Origin: Rhyacophila brunnea
Taxonomy: Eukaryota; Arthropoda; Insecta; Trichoptera; Rhyacophilidae
Direction: 5' to 3'
Length of the DNA stretch: 64,000 bases
Assembly (NCBI GenBank): GCA_022495005.1
Contig: JAGYXB010001601.1
Coordinates: forward strand, 62,001-126,000
Shown here: piece after piece, positions 11,124 to 23,498 of the stretch
Position numbering within the stretch: the stretch's first letter is position 1
Layout: each line of letters starts with the position of its first letter
Made by a program: the position numbers and the translations under genes
The notes under the pieces: generated by a model
Databases searched by the model: none
The model's input: the letters and a program-made list of their open reading frames with translations, nothing else
Told to the model about the DNA's origin: nothing

Positions 11124-11873
11124 AGTGTAGTGAAATAGTAGTGTAATTAGCAGTGGCGAAGGGTGGAGGTAGGCTGTTAAGATCCGCCATAAATAGTGCA
11201 CATTAAACTTTTTCAGACATACATATTTGTTTTCATTGAAATAAGACTACAATTTACAGATAGTGTAGGTTAGATTTTAAAATTCAATTAAACTCTGAGA
11301 AACCAAGCCATAATAGATATTAGTCAAAAAATACATGTCTATCTATAAAATATCTAAAATTATGCAATTGAATCATACATAACTTTGAGTATTTTATAGA
11401 TAGAATAATATTTTTTATTTATTATAGTTTGGTTTACGCAGGGCTTAATGAATCAAAAAAAAGAACCAAAAATATGTGTAATATGTAGTTTTAATCCAAC
11501 GAAAACAAATAACTATGAATGAAAAATTGTACACAATTTTGTCGTATTGCCCAAATTAGACCAAATCTATTATGGTTTCGTTTAGGCAGGGTTTAATTGA
11601 TTTTAAAAAACTAACTAATACCATCTGTAAATTGTAGTCTTAGTTCAATAAAAACAAATACATATGACTAACAAAGTTTGGTGTGCACTATTTATAGCGA
11701 ATCTTAACAGCCTACCTCCACCCTTCGCCACTGGTAATTAGTAATAAAAGATAAACAATCAAAAAAACCCAGGCTTTGGGAAAATCACAAATCTATTGTG
11801 ACCTTACCGAGTTCGAACCCGGATACCCCGGACTGCGCACTAGACTACGAGTTTACTGTCAAACACACTATTA
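11124..11873 (-). mobile_element. tRNA-derived SINE B, copy 1, split by a hAT MITE
   Basis: On the minus strand the tRNA-like head is at 11800-11870, with a B box GGTTCGAACTC and a degenerate A box TAGTCTAGTG. The body word CCCAAAGCCTGGG follows, and the tail is at 11124-11150 (AGTGTAGTGAAATAGTAGTG on the plus strand). The same head-body-tail order is at 40368-40545 (minus), and head plus body is at 56163-56290 (plus). Tail and body are separated by the hAT MITE at 11151-11733. Removing the MITE and one target duplication restores continuity with the 40.4-kb copy. Confidence 0.8.
11151..11733. mobile_element. hAT-type MITE, 583 bp, inserted in SINE B
   Basis: The long terminal inverted repeats begin CAGTGGCGAAGGGTGGAGG at 11151 and end in the complement CCTCCACCCTTCGCCACTG at 11733. 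They extend inward through CTGTTAAGAT and CACTATTTATAGCG. An exact 8-bp target duplication GTAATTAG occupies 11143-11150 and 11734-11741. There is no coding capacity. The outermost bases match the element at 62287-63384, so both could be mobilised by one transposase. Confidence 0.96.
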
Positions 11874-12065
11874 ATTATTAAGTGTTAAAATACTAACATT
11901 TTAGAGTGCCTATTAATTATTCTATTTTTTATTTAAGAAAGAAAATAGTTTTGATTAAAAATATGCATAAAATAGCCTTAGAGACAAGATATTGCAATGA
12001 GTAAAGTTTCCATTTATAAATTATAATATACCCACTAAAGCACAGAAGAGATTATTAAATATAAT
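11874..12065. other. AT-rich spacer
   Basis: No gene or repeat copy was recognised. Confidence 0.35.
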
Positions 12066-12322
12066 GCAGATACACTACATTTTAAAGCAGGGTTTTGAAT
12101 GTATGAGTGAAATGAAAATACGAAAATGAAAAACCTTCAAATACACCAATATTGAATGAGCGTCAGTGCATAAGCCGTGAGCAGTTTTCAGAAAGGAAGG
12201 AGAAGCTTGGAACGACGTATGCTTGACACGTGTTTCAGTTTATACAATATTCTTCCACACTCGAGATCGGTTGCTTGTTACTCCATACCCGTTAGGTATT
12301 TCAGTTACCATTAATTCTGTGT
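12066..12322 (+). repeat. Dispersed repeat H, copy 1
   Basis: It is directly repeated at 55908-56155 with substitutions and small indels. Shared words include CACTACATTTTGAAGCAGGG-type sequence, TATTGAATGAGCGTCAGTGC, CACACTCGAGAT and ACCCGTTAGGTATTTCAGTT. No terminal inverted repeat or coding frame was recognised, so its class is unknown. In the second copy it directly abuts a SINE B head. Confidence 0.8.
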
Positions 12323-13660
12323 TCCCTGTACTAAAGACTAACAAGATAGAATACATAAAATAAAACGAAATTACACGAGAAAAATTAAAAAAAAAGAATA
12401 TTGAATAATACATTATAGACGAAAAGGTAACATTTTATAAAATATATATTATATTACTGTGTTATAAGCATAACTGAAATTCATAACTGAAGTTCTAAGA
12501 TGGTTCGGAAAAAGAGAAAAGACATACATTTGAAATTCGATTAGTAACTGTCAATAATTATTGGTAACATACATATATGGAGTTTAAATGAAGTGAAGGA
12601 ACAACGGTAAAAAAAATATAATCAAACTCCTTAGTAGGTATAACCTACATGATATTATATTGTATCGCAAATATCGAACCTCACAAAGTAAGACGAATTA
12701 TCGTTATATATAACAAAAAATGCGACTACATATTAATATATTATATGAAAATTAATACATCAACTCTATTGATAACTATATAACTAACAACTATTGATTT
12801 ATTTCTCGCAACATCTTCAATAAATCTAAATTAAGCGAAGAAGGAAAACTATTTTTCTTGTTTCCGTCTATACATTTTCATTTTTCTGTGAATAACAATA
12901 TACCAGGATACCATAAATGACGTCTAGTAGATAACCGTAATATACAAAAGGATGATAGATACATCGCTTTTCTGTTTTCCGTTTTCGCTGCCTTTTGTGT
13001 AGCTATTTCTTTTATGATATCCTTTACAATTGAATAGCTACGGTTATGATGGAAGACAATTTTTTGCATGTATTATCTATGGCTTGCTAAAAATATAAAT
13101 AAAATTTGAAATAGAATTCTGTAAAGTACCTATGTTTAAAAATTAATTTGTTACAATACCTATTTCAATTTCAACGCAAACCTAAACCAAAAATGAATAT
13201 AGAGCCATTATTTAAATTGGTTAAGAATTTAATCCAAATACGATATATCATGATGGAAACATAATATCTATATAAGTATGGCATCTCATTGACAACAGTG
13301 GATAAGACAACATCCTTAACAACAACAACAACAGCATCTCAAGTCTGTTTGTCCACATCACCCGCAGACGACATTAATTGTAATATAATGTGATGCCACA
13401 GTGCCAGAAGCTGAAAGAAGGGATCGAGACTTGGTTCTAAGTTATGCAGATTGTGAAGATCACACCCCACATAGCCAAAATAAGAACACCGACCTATCGA
13501 ATTGGTAGGTAGCCATAAAAATCTTATTATGTAGTGATACGCCTAAAATCAGATATACCTACCAGAGAACGTTATTTATTTTGGCTGGTAAGTATACCTG
13601 CCTTCCCGGAATTTGGACAGCGGATGGTTTTTGTTAGAAATCCTGTTTCTCAGTCAGCAT
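12323..13660. other. Unassigned non-coding sequence
   Basis: No gene was recognised. A short (CAA)n run lies at about 13318-13332. Confidence 0.35.
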
Positions 13661-13668
13661 GATTTGAC

Positions 13669-13980
13669 CAGGGCTTCGAACCGTTATTCTTTTTTCATTT
13701 CGGTTTTCGTTCCGGTTCAAGTAAATAAATTATATATATCGGTTCGGTTTCTGTTTTCATTCCGAATACAAAAACGGGTTTTCTGGTTTTTGGTTCAGCT
13801 CTGAGTGATTAATTTTTATTTATTTGTGTTAAAAAAATCTACCATAATTTAGAATATTTTATGGTACTTGTATGTTAGCCCGGCGCCACGCTCTGGAGAA
13901 AAATAAAAGATTTTTTTTGTTCCGGTTCGATTCCGACAAAAATAACGGTTTTTACGGTTTAGTTCCGGTTTTAAGTCCTG
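13669..13980. mobile_element. hAT-like MITE, 312 bp, old copy
   Basis: The ends are CAGGGCTTCGAACC and GGTTTTAAGTCCTG, imperfect inverted repeats with the CAGG hAT terminus. Subterminal regions are rich in CGGTTC/GGTTTT words. The flanking 8-mers GATTTGAC and GACTTTTA do not match, so the target duplication has decayed or one end is rearranged. Confidence 0.65.
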
Positions 13981-15214
13981 GACTTTTAACACCAGCTTAG
14001 AATATAGGTACCTACAACATACCTTGTGTTATTAGTGAGCGTTGGTCAAAATATTTGTAACACCATGTGATATTTGCTACAACTAAATCAGTAGCCTAAG
14101 TAACTTTTCATCCGTCTCCAATTTGTTTATAGAGAAGGAGGTTTTCTTCAACGTATTTCGGTCAAACCAGAATTGCATTGGGTTTTTTTTGGGATTATGG
14201 AATATACGGAGAAAATAGTAAAAAAGCAATCGTTGGGGGGAAAATTAAATTACAAATTGTAATTCTAAAAGTTAATTGAAAACACTGCTTCAAAGATAAT
14301 GGACAACTATTAAAAAAACAACTCGCTAGAAATGAGTTTTAAATGTAAATTGGTAGAAAGATTAAAAATGAGAAAAAAATATCAAAGGGACGAAATTTAA
14401 ATCGCTTCATTTAAAATTCAGATTTATTCAAACCATGACAAACTACAGCCATCAAAATTTAAATGATCTCCATTATATCAAGACAATAGTTTTAACCAGG
14501 TTTCCATAACACGGCAGGAGGTATCTGTGCAAACAATCGCAGCGCGTAAATTATTTGCATACGTAAACGCCGAGGATTTTCCCATGGGCGAGATATAGCC
14601 GAAACAGTTCCGCACGCTGAAAAGGAGTTGGGATTAATCACATAGCCCGCTGAGCATATCCACCTCCACTCGTATCATACCCGCCTGATACCTACATAAT
14701 ATGCAGAGTAACGTAAAATATGCTACGTCTAAATAGAGTTACCACTGTGAAATTGAGGTAATTTTTACTGTAATGATAAGCAGTCATGTACTAGGTAACA
14801 ACACCTTTCAACTTATGTTTGCCTGATAAACATAGATACAATATATAGGTACAATAATGTTTTATATAAATATAACATATTTTTAATAAACTAAAGATAT
14901 CTATGTTCGTATAATAATATGGTCAGGTTCTTTTGAATATTGACACACGAATTGATAGAGAATTAACAAATTTAAAAATAAAACCCCTACAGTGACACAG
15001 TTCAAATTTGAAATACTCGTAAATGGATCTCGCGATGGATCGAGGGAAGTGGGTGAAAGAAGAAGTAGAAGAAGAGTCTGGGCTTCTGTATACAAATATT
15101 TATTTTGTAAAGCACTTGAAGCATCAGCTATGGGTACCTATTAGTTTTCATTCCATTTTAATTTTATTTTTAATTCAAGAGATTAACAAATGTAAGCAGA
15201 GTCGGATAAAGATA
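13981..15214. other. Unassigned non-coding sequence
   Basis: No gene was recognised. A GC-richer, apparently unique patch at 14510-14680 (with CGCCGAGGATTTTCCCATGG) could be a regulatory island, but nothing shows this directly. Confidence 0.3.
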
Positions 15215-15222
15215 CTGTAAAT

Positions 15223-15904
15223 TAGAGGTGGGAAACTGGTCGATTTTGAAGACTACGTATACTTATTACCAGTATAAAAAAATACTTAGTATCAAAACTT
15301 GTTCCAAAATGCTTACTAGTATTTGGAATACTATATAGAGCGGTTGGCGTGCGTATGCGACATAAGTCTCATACTAAACTGGAATTAAAACTTAACTCCA
15401 TATTAGTATTTGAAATATCGGCTTCAATAGAATCTCTAAAAATACACTGAGCTGAGCTTCTCGAAATGTCTCATTAATTATAAAATTTTAAACACATTTA
15501 AAATTTATGAGTTGTTTTTATGTTATGTTATAATATTCTTGTTAACGTAAAATGAATAACAATGATTTTTTAAATTGTAAACTGCGTCACCTCAGTCACC
15601 TCACCACATTTCCGAGGGAATAATATGCTGCTACAGAAAATTTATGACCTATTTGTTCATACATAAGATGATCTCATTCGCATGCATAGGCTAATAATTA
15701 AAATATAATTGTATTCAAGTGCTACCTCGCTCGCGCGCATTTAATGTCAATAGTATTGAAAGTCTACCAACTAGCCAGCGACTCGCGATGATATCATCAC
15801 AAGTTTTTTGGAACATGTTTATTGGGCAACACGTACTGAGTATGGGTAGTTTCATCCGATACTTGAGTACACAAACTGGTGACAGTATTTCCAACTCACC
15901 TCTA
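15223..15904. mobile_element. hAT-type MITE, 682 bp, with intact target duplication
   Basis: The left end is TAGAGGTGGGAAACTGGT and the right end is complementary (CAACTCACCTCTA) with mismatches further in. An exact 8-bp target duplication CTGTAAAT is at 15215-15222 and 15905-15912. TAGAGGTGGGAAA termini with 8-bp duplications are typical of hAT MITEs. A 63-codon open frame at the right end is non-specific. Confidence 0.9.
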
Positions 15905-15975
15905 CTGTAAATGTGTAAATGGATGAACGCGATAATGCAATAATCGTCCTTATTTCAATATAAGTAGACTTATAT

Positions 15976-16374
15976 CGCCTGTACACGTGCATATATTTAC
16001 TTGCACCGATAGTGTGTATTTTAAACTATCGCGACAATAACTGTTTAGGCGTAGAAGTGGTGAATGTCTCGCCAATCTCATTCTTCAAGATTAAGCGAGG
16101 CGCGATGTTGTCATTGTATGGTGCCATTTGAAAAGTCGTGAGCTGTGTAGTATCTTTTTTTCCCGGCAGGTTCGCCACTATCGTTCAACTGCGCAGGCGC
16201 AGATATTACACAACCCAATCGCCGCGTGAACATTCAGAAGCTTCTTAATATTTTTGATCCATGCATGCAATCTTGCAACTTGCACGATAATACGTGTTTA
16301 TTACACGTGCATTTTTTGGTATGGCCGTAATAATACGTACTGTCAGCAGTAAATACATGCACATTTAAAAGGGG
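15976..16374 (+). mobile_element. MITE family D, copy 1
   Basis: It starts CGCCTGTACACGTGCAT and ends with an imperfect inverted terminus around ATGCACATTTAAAAGGGG. Interior landmarks shared with 49478-49872 are GTCTCGCCAATCTCATTCTTCAAG, the CGCGATGTTGTCATT block, GGCAGGTTCGCCACTATCGTTC and TGATCCATGCATGCAAT. Other copies lie at 44365 onward and, inverted, at 58763-58941. No coding capacity is present. Confidence 0.8.
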
Positions 16375-17513
16375 TAATTATTAATTTTTCAACTATGTAG
16401 GTAAATTTACCTAATTATGAAAGAATGATATTTTATGATCTGCCTCAGATGACAATGAATAGAATCATCTATGATGGCCCCGTTATTCTTTAGTTTAGAG
16501 TTTTAAATGATGTGACAATGATTATTGACATCACTTTTATTAGAGTAGTGATCACGAATTTGATTATGTAGATTAGGGGTACATCAATTTGATAGGTAAT
16601 AATAAGATTTAAAATTCACAATATAACGTGCATACAGTGTTAGAAATCGGTGTGCAATATTAAATAGATACATAGAATTATCACTTGCAGAGCATATAGA
16701 TGAAATTTGTGGTCATTCTATCGTCGCCAAAGTCCGATAGATCGCTTCAATTTATGGCTGGATTAATTAGCGAGGTAGTTAGCGTAGCGATTTGGTGAAT
16801 CGATGCGACCATTTGCTGAAACTGATAGCGATCGCCACCAATAAATCGCCAGTGGTGTCGGAAAGTGGCAGGATAACAACTTATTACATCCCTGAATTTA
16901 TTCATAAACTTTTTGCTCGATTAACCTTTCCATTCATCATTATCGTCAACAAAACCCAATGTGGGTCTTGGCAGCTGCTTCCACTCCCTCCTATCTCGCT
17001 AAGGAGATACCCGTTCGCACGACGGTGACACGTTTGGCGTGGAAGGTTCACATTGGTGTCCTTGAACAGACCCACATGATACGCACCTCTAACTGAGTCA
17101 TGATGGCCGAGTTTTGGCAACGCATATCAGTCTGGCCTAAGATACTGACATAAGTTGACTACAGACTATATAGGTATATTTCGGAGGCTTTTAAAAGTCA
17201 CTTCCAAACATTTGAAAACTCAATGTCATTAAATTATGAACCAATACAATTATCAAGAGTGCAATAATTGTTCATTTATGACACTAAAATATTTCCATCC
17301 AACAACTGTTTTTATCATGTCCAACCTGGACCCTATCCAGTCGCTTGGGGCAGTCCAGCTATCTTAGTTTCGGCTGTCCAAGTCCACTGTTTCTCACAGG
17401 AGACGCTAGTAAAGTTCACCTTACTCATCTGGTAAACTATGCACATGGACGATTCAGGGCTTTCTTTATATTTAAAATATCATATTTTCGCCCACGTAAG
17501 GAGTGTAAAGCTC
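16375..17513. other. Unassigned non-coding sequence
   Basis: No gene was recognised. The stretch 16730-17130 is GC-richer and free of matches inside the window. It includes GGATTAATTAGCGAGG-like homeodomain-type words, so an intronic regulatory element is possible but unproven. Confidence 0.3.
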
Positions 17514-17516
17514 CTG

Positions 17517-17853
17517 CGGGTCTATTCTATACAAAAGGCGACTATCGACCGCTAACGTGCTAACGTGATAATGTGTTAGTATTTGTTACATACATTTTAT
17601 ATTGAAATATTATAATTGTAATTGTATTGTAATCACTAATCAGTCAAAACTGTCTCTCTCTCGCTCTCTCTCTATCGCCCGTGCTCTAAATTTTAGCACA
17701 GGTAAGGGGCATGCCGTTAAAATATATCATTTTTTGCAACAATTAATACCGGCTAATTATAATTGTTACAATACGTGTTAATAATTTGATACAAACTTAC
17801 CCATGTTAGCGGTTTTGGCGGACGAAAGCAGCCTTTTGTATAGAATAGACCCG
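17517..17853. mobile_element. MITE family K (YGGGTCTATTCTA ends), copy 1, 337 bp
   Basis: The terminal inverted repeats are CGGGTCTATTCTATACAAAA at the left and the complement at the right. A 3-bp direct repeat CTG flanks it (17514-17516, 17854-17856). A second copy at 61414-61719 is flanked by CAG on both sides, which supports a 3-bp CWG target. The interior contains a CT-rich run of TCTCTCTC at about 17653-17680. No coding capacity is present. Confidence 0.85.
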
Positions 17854-17869
17854 CTGACCACAAAATGTC

Positions 17870-18421
17870 ATTTTCATTATTCTCCCTTTGAATCCCTATA
17901 ATCCTTTATATTTATTTTAAACAGTTAATGACTGCATAAAGTATTTTTATTACATAAAATAGTATTCTTTTAAACCTTTCGCTCTAATTTTTTAGATTTA
18001 TTAATTTTTAAATGCATTTACAACATTATACAGTGACATATTAACGATAAAAAATTATATTTTATAATCTTTGTGACTCCAAGTGTGTCAAGAATTAGGC
18101 ATTATATTATTCAAAAAAATGGCACGATTAACACATTTGAAGATAATTCTAAAGATACTCATTATAAGCTATGTCTTTGACCATTCAAATGTGATAAACA
18201 TCATACGAATAATGATTGCTTTATAATAATTATTGACCTAAGAATAAGGTAGTATTTTTTTGAAATACGCCATTACTATTGGCATTCCCCAGTGGTTAAG
18301 CTATAACATACGGCCGTAGCCATAAATTGACAAATGATAAATGAAGTAGGGAGTAAGATCATGTTAACATTAACTTCAGGATCGTGCTTTGAAAATAGCA
18401 TAACACCATTTTGACCTACGC
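17870..18421 (+). mobile_element. MITE family X, copy 1 (right part)
   Basis: The block with TGACTGCATAAAGTATTTTT, CATTTGAAGATAATTCTAA and AAGCTATGTCTTTGACCATTC is shared with 52366-52843 and, inverted, with 20990-21885. The right end GAAAATAGCATAACACCATTTTGACCTACG matches, in inverted sense, the left end CGTAGGTCAAAAT of the 52.4-kb copy, so these are terminal inverted repeats. The left terminus is missing where the element meets the family K MITE. Confidence 0.75.
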
Positions 18422-20985
18422 GGCGCACGCGTCCCCCCCTTAAGAATAATTTAGAGACAAAGTCAGAACCATCTATTGACAAAATTTCTTCGGCGATTTA
18501 TTTCGTCACTTGTATTATTTGTGTTTGTGATAAGGTATCCGAAATAAACAAATTAGGTACTCAATAATTCCAAAAGCATCGCCGCCGATGATAGGCAGTT
18601 ATTATTATTTATAGATACAATCTTGATAAATGATAACTTTTACACCGCCCAACCACTGTTCGCGACTCCACTGCGAAGCCATCGCATTATGAGTAAATTT
18701 GTTATTCCGCTTGAGGTAATGCAAATACGTACACATTCTGATTATGCGGACGTGCGTACTGATTATCGACGACAAAATGTTACCATTTTGGTGTTGGGGA
18801 AATGCAAACATTCATGTTTTAAAATGATTCATTTACTCACATGATCAGAATACAGAAATAATGATTACTAGATATTTGAATAAATATATCACTATTTTGA
18901 ATATCTATGTGTCACCTAAAAGATATGAATATTTACCGAAAAAGTTTTCGATATATTGGATTTCTTTTTGTTAATGAATTAAATAAAGCGGACTCTTAAT
19001 TAAACTTTCCAAATGACCTCAACCACCGTAGTTTATATGTTAACAACAGTTATGAGTAAAAAATAAGCGATAAGATCATTAAAAATGCCGAATCGGAATA
19101 CTGCATGTATATAATTATAATCATAAAACAATAAAAAGGTAAGACATTAGAAAAACAAAATCAAAGAACCTGTTATATAATAGGTCACACTCATTCACAG
19201 TCTGAAAAAGCATCAATCCATGCAACAGCTTCTGGTTTAGCCTAGAATATGGCTGAAACTTCTCCAGGTATGCTCCGTGATCTGAATCTCACAACGCTCG
19301 CAAAGTAGGGACTTTTCAAGCCCTAGTTATGCATCATATAAGCACATCAGGAAAATCCATACCGAATTCGGTTCAGAAACACGTTATATTTTCGAGTCTA
19401 AAACTAGGAATCTCGTCCAGCGGACCTACAATCCAATTTTAGGTTCTGACGCTCGATTTTAGGCAGTGACGTGAGACGTCACCGGGTATCCACCTGCTCG
19501 ATCTGCAGTGCAGAAAGGATCCTCGAGTTAAGACGCTTCGATAGTGCAAATGTTATGTCAGAATACTGAGTAGAATAATATATAATTAGTAACCACATTT
19601 TTAAAAATTGCTAATTTCGAAAATGATTTACAATAAGCTATCGCCCATCTTAAAGAAATACAGATAAAAGTCAAGTGTCAAATAATCATTAAGAAAAAGG
19701 TGTAGTTTTATTATACATGAATATGTCCAACACATGTAAACACTGGTGCAACCACGTAACATAAAGGTAGTTTAGTTCATGAGCTGACGCAATAGTCCTT
19801 TGTGAAGGATTGGCTTTACGTGACTAGGATTTTCCAATTTACCTACAAAAGCAATCAGCGGGCGCTGGACCGAGAGAAGAGGCTCGACCTATTTAATAGG
19901 TATGTTTCTGAGAATCTGATGTTTTCCAAACTATGTAGAATATGTAGAATTTTATAAAGTAAATCAAAATAAATATCAGGAAAATGAATTATATACAAAA
20001 ATATATAATATACGTTTGTATATTGTAAGTAGGTACAACTGGAAAAACTTGTTAAGGTAAACAATGCAAACTACTCAGATATATGAGAATAGAAAAAAGG
20101 AAAACTGGAATGGCTCTAAAATAAGTAGGTATAGCGTGTGCGACGAGATCCTTAAAAAGCTCTTTTATACAGAAATGAAAGCTGGAATGAAATACATATT
20201 AAAAAAAAAACAAACTAGAATAGAAAATACATTTTCAGAAAATACGACCGTACCGACATAAAATTGAAACAACTTTCAGCTAGAATTTTACGTTTCCATA
20301 AATATCGTTGGTAATATACAGTGGCCTAAGTCAATATTCACTGTATATTATAATTTAATATGTAGTAGTAACTCAAACAATCGTTGACAGCTAAAATGAT
20401 ATGACAGTAGTTAATTGCGGCCTGATTCGACAGAAAGTTTATTTGATTAAAGTATATTGACCGAAATCCGATGGGTGTGGGCTTTGGAGAGATTCTAACG
20501 TCGTCTAGGCCTATCGTGTTACGTATGTAGTTAGGTACCTACTAAGTAAGTGCTGGTTTTCTTAGAGAGAACGGAAGAATACTGAGTGACGGTAGCTCTT
20601 ATCCTAGAGGGCAGCATGTGTTGAGAGGTTATTTTTTGACACCGGAGTGGTGGAGTGAAAACACGGAAGTTAAATAAACAGTATATTTTTTTTTCATATT
20701 ACGTATTGAGAGTTACTACTATAATTATCATTTTAAACGGGACATTCTATTGTTCCGAGTGCCCTGCCAGACATTTACATGATTGTGGAATCGAGAAAAT
20801 ATTTTTTTTCTAAATTGTAGCGATGAGTTTACGTTCACGTTACAATATATATATCGTCCACATAATACAAAAGTACCATAACTGCAAATTCATCGTTTCT
20901 ATACAATCACATTTGAAGTTTTACTAAATATACTACTTACTAACCTAACCGATTTTTTTTTTTTAAAAACGGTACATGTTCAAAC
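18422..20985. other. Long unassigned stretch
   Basis: No gene was recognised. Opposed open frames of 68-73 codons at 18605-18844 and a GC-richer patch at 19190-19520 show no domain, no splice-bounded exon and no repeat partner in the window. Confidence 0.35.
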
Positions 20986-20989
20986 ACGC

Positions 20990-21885
20990 GCGTTACCATG
21001 ATCTTACTCCCAACTTCATTTATTGTTTGTCAATTTATGGCTACGGCCGTATATTGCGGCTTTTTTTTTTTTTTCGACCATGTCCGATCCTGATAGGATC
21101 ATATGGGCCTCCACAGAGTGGAGGTTTGTATTGACAGATTTTGTTTTTCACGAGAAATGGATGTCAGCCACTTGCTCAACCTATTAGGTCCATACCCTGA
21201 CACACACAAATTGAAAAACAATTTTTTTTGTACTTGCCAGACCCAGGATTCGAACCCGGGACCCACGGCTTTGTAGTCCAACGCTTATGCCGCGCGGCCA
21301 CTGGGAAATGCCAATAGAAATGGCGTATTAAAAAAAAATACTACTTTATTCTTAAGTCAATAATTATTATAAAGCAAACATTATTCGTAGAATGTTTATC
21401 ACATTTGAATGGTCGAAGACATAGCTTATAATTAGTATCTTTAGAATTATCTTTAAATGTGTAAATCTTGCCCATTTTTTGAATAATAAAATTCCTAATT
21501 CTTTTCAAATTTGGGATCACAGAGATTATCAATATAATTCTTTATCGTAAATATTTCACTATACATAATAATGTCGACATAAATTTTACTAATGGTTTTA
21601 TAAATACTTTTAATAATTAATAAATACAAAAATCTTAACACCACTGCACATGGATGTACTGAAATATGACTATATTCTAAAACATTAGAGCGAGAGGTTT
21701 AAAAGAATACTATTTTATGTAATAAAAATACTTTCTGCAGTCATCAACTGTGTAAAATAAATATAAAGGATAATAAGGCTTCAAAATTATATAAATAGAT
21801 TATCAACAACGTTTAAGGTATGTCCAGGATCATGCATTGAAAATAGCATAAAATCCCCATTTTGATCTACGCGACGCACGTCTCT
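20990..21885 (-). mobile_element. MITE family X, copy 2, interrupted by SINE A
   Basis: Positions 21311-21885 read inverted against 17870-18300, and 20995-21060 against 18303-18375 (CAATTTATGGCTACGGCCGTA is shared). The terminal inverted repeat near 21825-21885 contains TGTCCAGGATCATGCATTG and ends CATTTTGATCTACG. The two parts are separated by a SINE A copy at 21061-21310 that copy 1 lacks. Confidence 0.8.
21061..21310 (-). mobile_element. tRNA-derived SINE A, copy 1
   Basis: On the minus strand it has a tRNA-like head at about 21238-21303 with B box GGGTTCGAATCC. A body with AGGTTGAGCAAGTGGCTGACA follows, then a 3' region with CCATATGATCCTATCAGGATC ending in a poly-A run (poly-T at 21061-21075 on the plus strand). 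Body and 3' region are shared with 31194-31405 and 49905-50070, which rules out a plain tRNA gene. Confidence 0.88.
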
Positions 21886-23486
21886 TAAACACGTCCCTTA
21901 AACACGAAATATCTGGAGTATGAAGACACTTTTTTCTTGTTTTCCTAATAACTTTACCTTCTGGTATTTTTACTGTATAATTATATGAATCTTACAGTTA
22001 TTTTTTAATTTAAAATAGAAAATCAAGATTTTTGCACTTGTGGTCTTTTTGCATTGGATTGACGATATAAGTAGGTATATATTATAAAAATGCTAATAAA
22101 AGTTTTATATATTTTGTTTTATTTAACATAATAAAATGATTTTTTCGATCAATATAACACAAGTATTAAATCATCAAATTACCAAAATAGCACATGCGAC
22201 TAGGAGTTAACATAATATTAGTAGGCTTATAATCTGGCATTTACAAACATTAAATAGTAATCGTGCTTTCCAATAAATAACAATTTGTGTTACAGTCAAA
22301 CATTTACCACGTATAATGTACAAACAGTAACTATTGTAGAATAATTATTGAGCAATCACTGCCACAGTTAAATCATTAATACTGTGTAAAGCTTGTCTGA
22401 GCTTCTGACCAAATTGTGTAAATATTTCAATAATTAATAATGAATTAATAATATTGACTTAATCTAATGTATTAATAAGGCAGGTTTAGATGAAAAAAAA
22501 TAATGGTATCTGTTTATTTGTCATGGTTTATATAGGTACCTAGCAAATAAACTGATTTAACAGTACGTTCCGTGAGATTCTGAACACCAAATTGAACAAA
22601 TATAATATATATTTACACTAAGAAAAAAAAATTGGCATATATCTATAAGATAAATTAGAATATTGCTAGGTAATTCGTTTTCAATATATTATGCTTCGTG
22701 AAGATATTGATTGCATCAATTTAATAAATGTCGATTAAGATAAAATTTAATGAATTTCAGACTTTTATTTCATTTTGAAGTAGATACTTAACTATCCTAA
22801 TTATTTTCCCAATTGCTGTTGTGGCCACCAAATAATTAAAATCAGCCCCGGTTATAGTTGATTCACTGCTAATACGCTTTAATATAATATAATAAAGCTT
22901 TTAAAGAATCCTTTTAACGAAATGCCGTTAAATTAAAATGTAGAAAACATCCGAAATAAGAGAAGACATGTGATATGTTAAAACAACATTTTCCATTGTA
23001 CATGTCTTACCTGTTACAAGCTTGAACACACTTTAAAAATATTAAAAACGGAAAAAAACTAACATGCACACGTGAAAGAATGTAAGGTAAGGATAAAGTA
23101 TATATATATATATACACTATCTGTACTCAAAGTTCAGCCCCGTTTCGAGAAATCTTTGCACTTTTCGCATTGTTTTCGTTTTTCCCAAAACAAAAAGCCT
23201 TCCAGGCAAAACGTCTCGGTAGAATTTTTCTCAGGCCGGCAGGAGAGTTCAAGACGTAGCCAGTGACGGACTTAGTCTGAAACCCAAAGACAATTAAAAA
23301 ATCCTATGCATAGTTGTTTATGTATCATTCAAATTATAGTACTTTACATTACACGAACAGTATTTCGTGGGCTATTTCATGAGTCAGTATAATTTGAATT
23401 TGTTAAACGGGTAACATTGATTTATAATTGGGTAACACATAGCATGCAAATTTTCTGCGGATATAGAGCTTGTATATAACATGAAG
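21886..23486. other. AT-rich stretch without recognised genes
   Basis: No gene was recognised. A (TA)n microsatellite lies at about 23098-23115. A GC-richer patch is at 23120-23280. Confidence 0.4.
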
Positions 23487-23498
23487 ATGATGCTAACA

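Noticed and set aside
21238..21303. Possible real tRNA gene with a good B box
   Set aside because: The same head is joined to the same body and 3' region at three loci, which is the structure of a SINE, and the stems do not pair as a tRNA.
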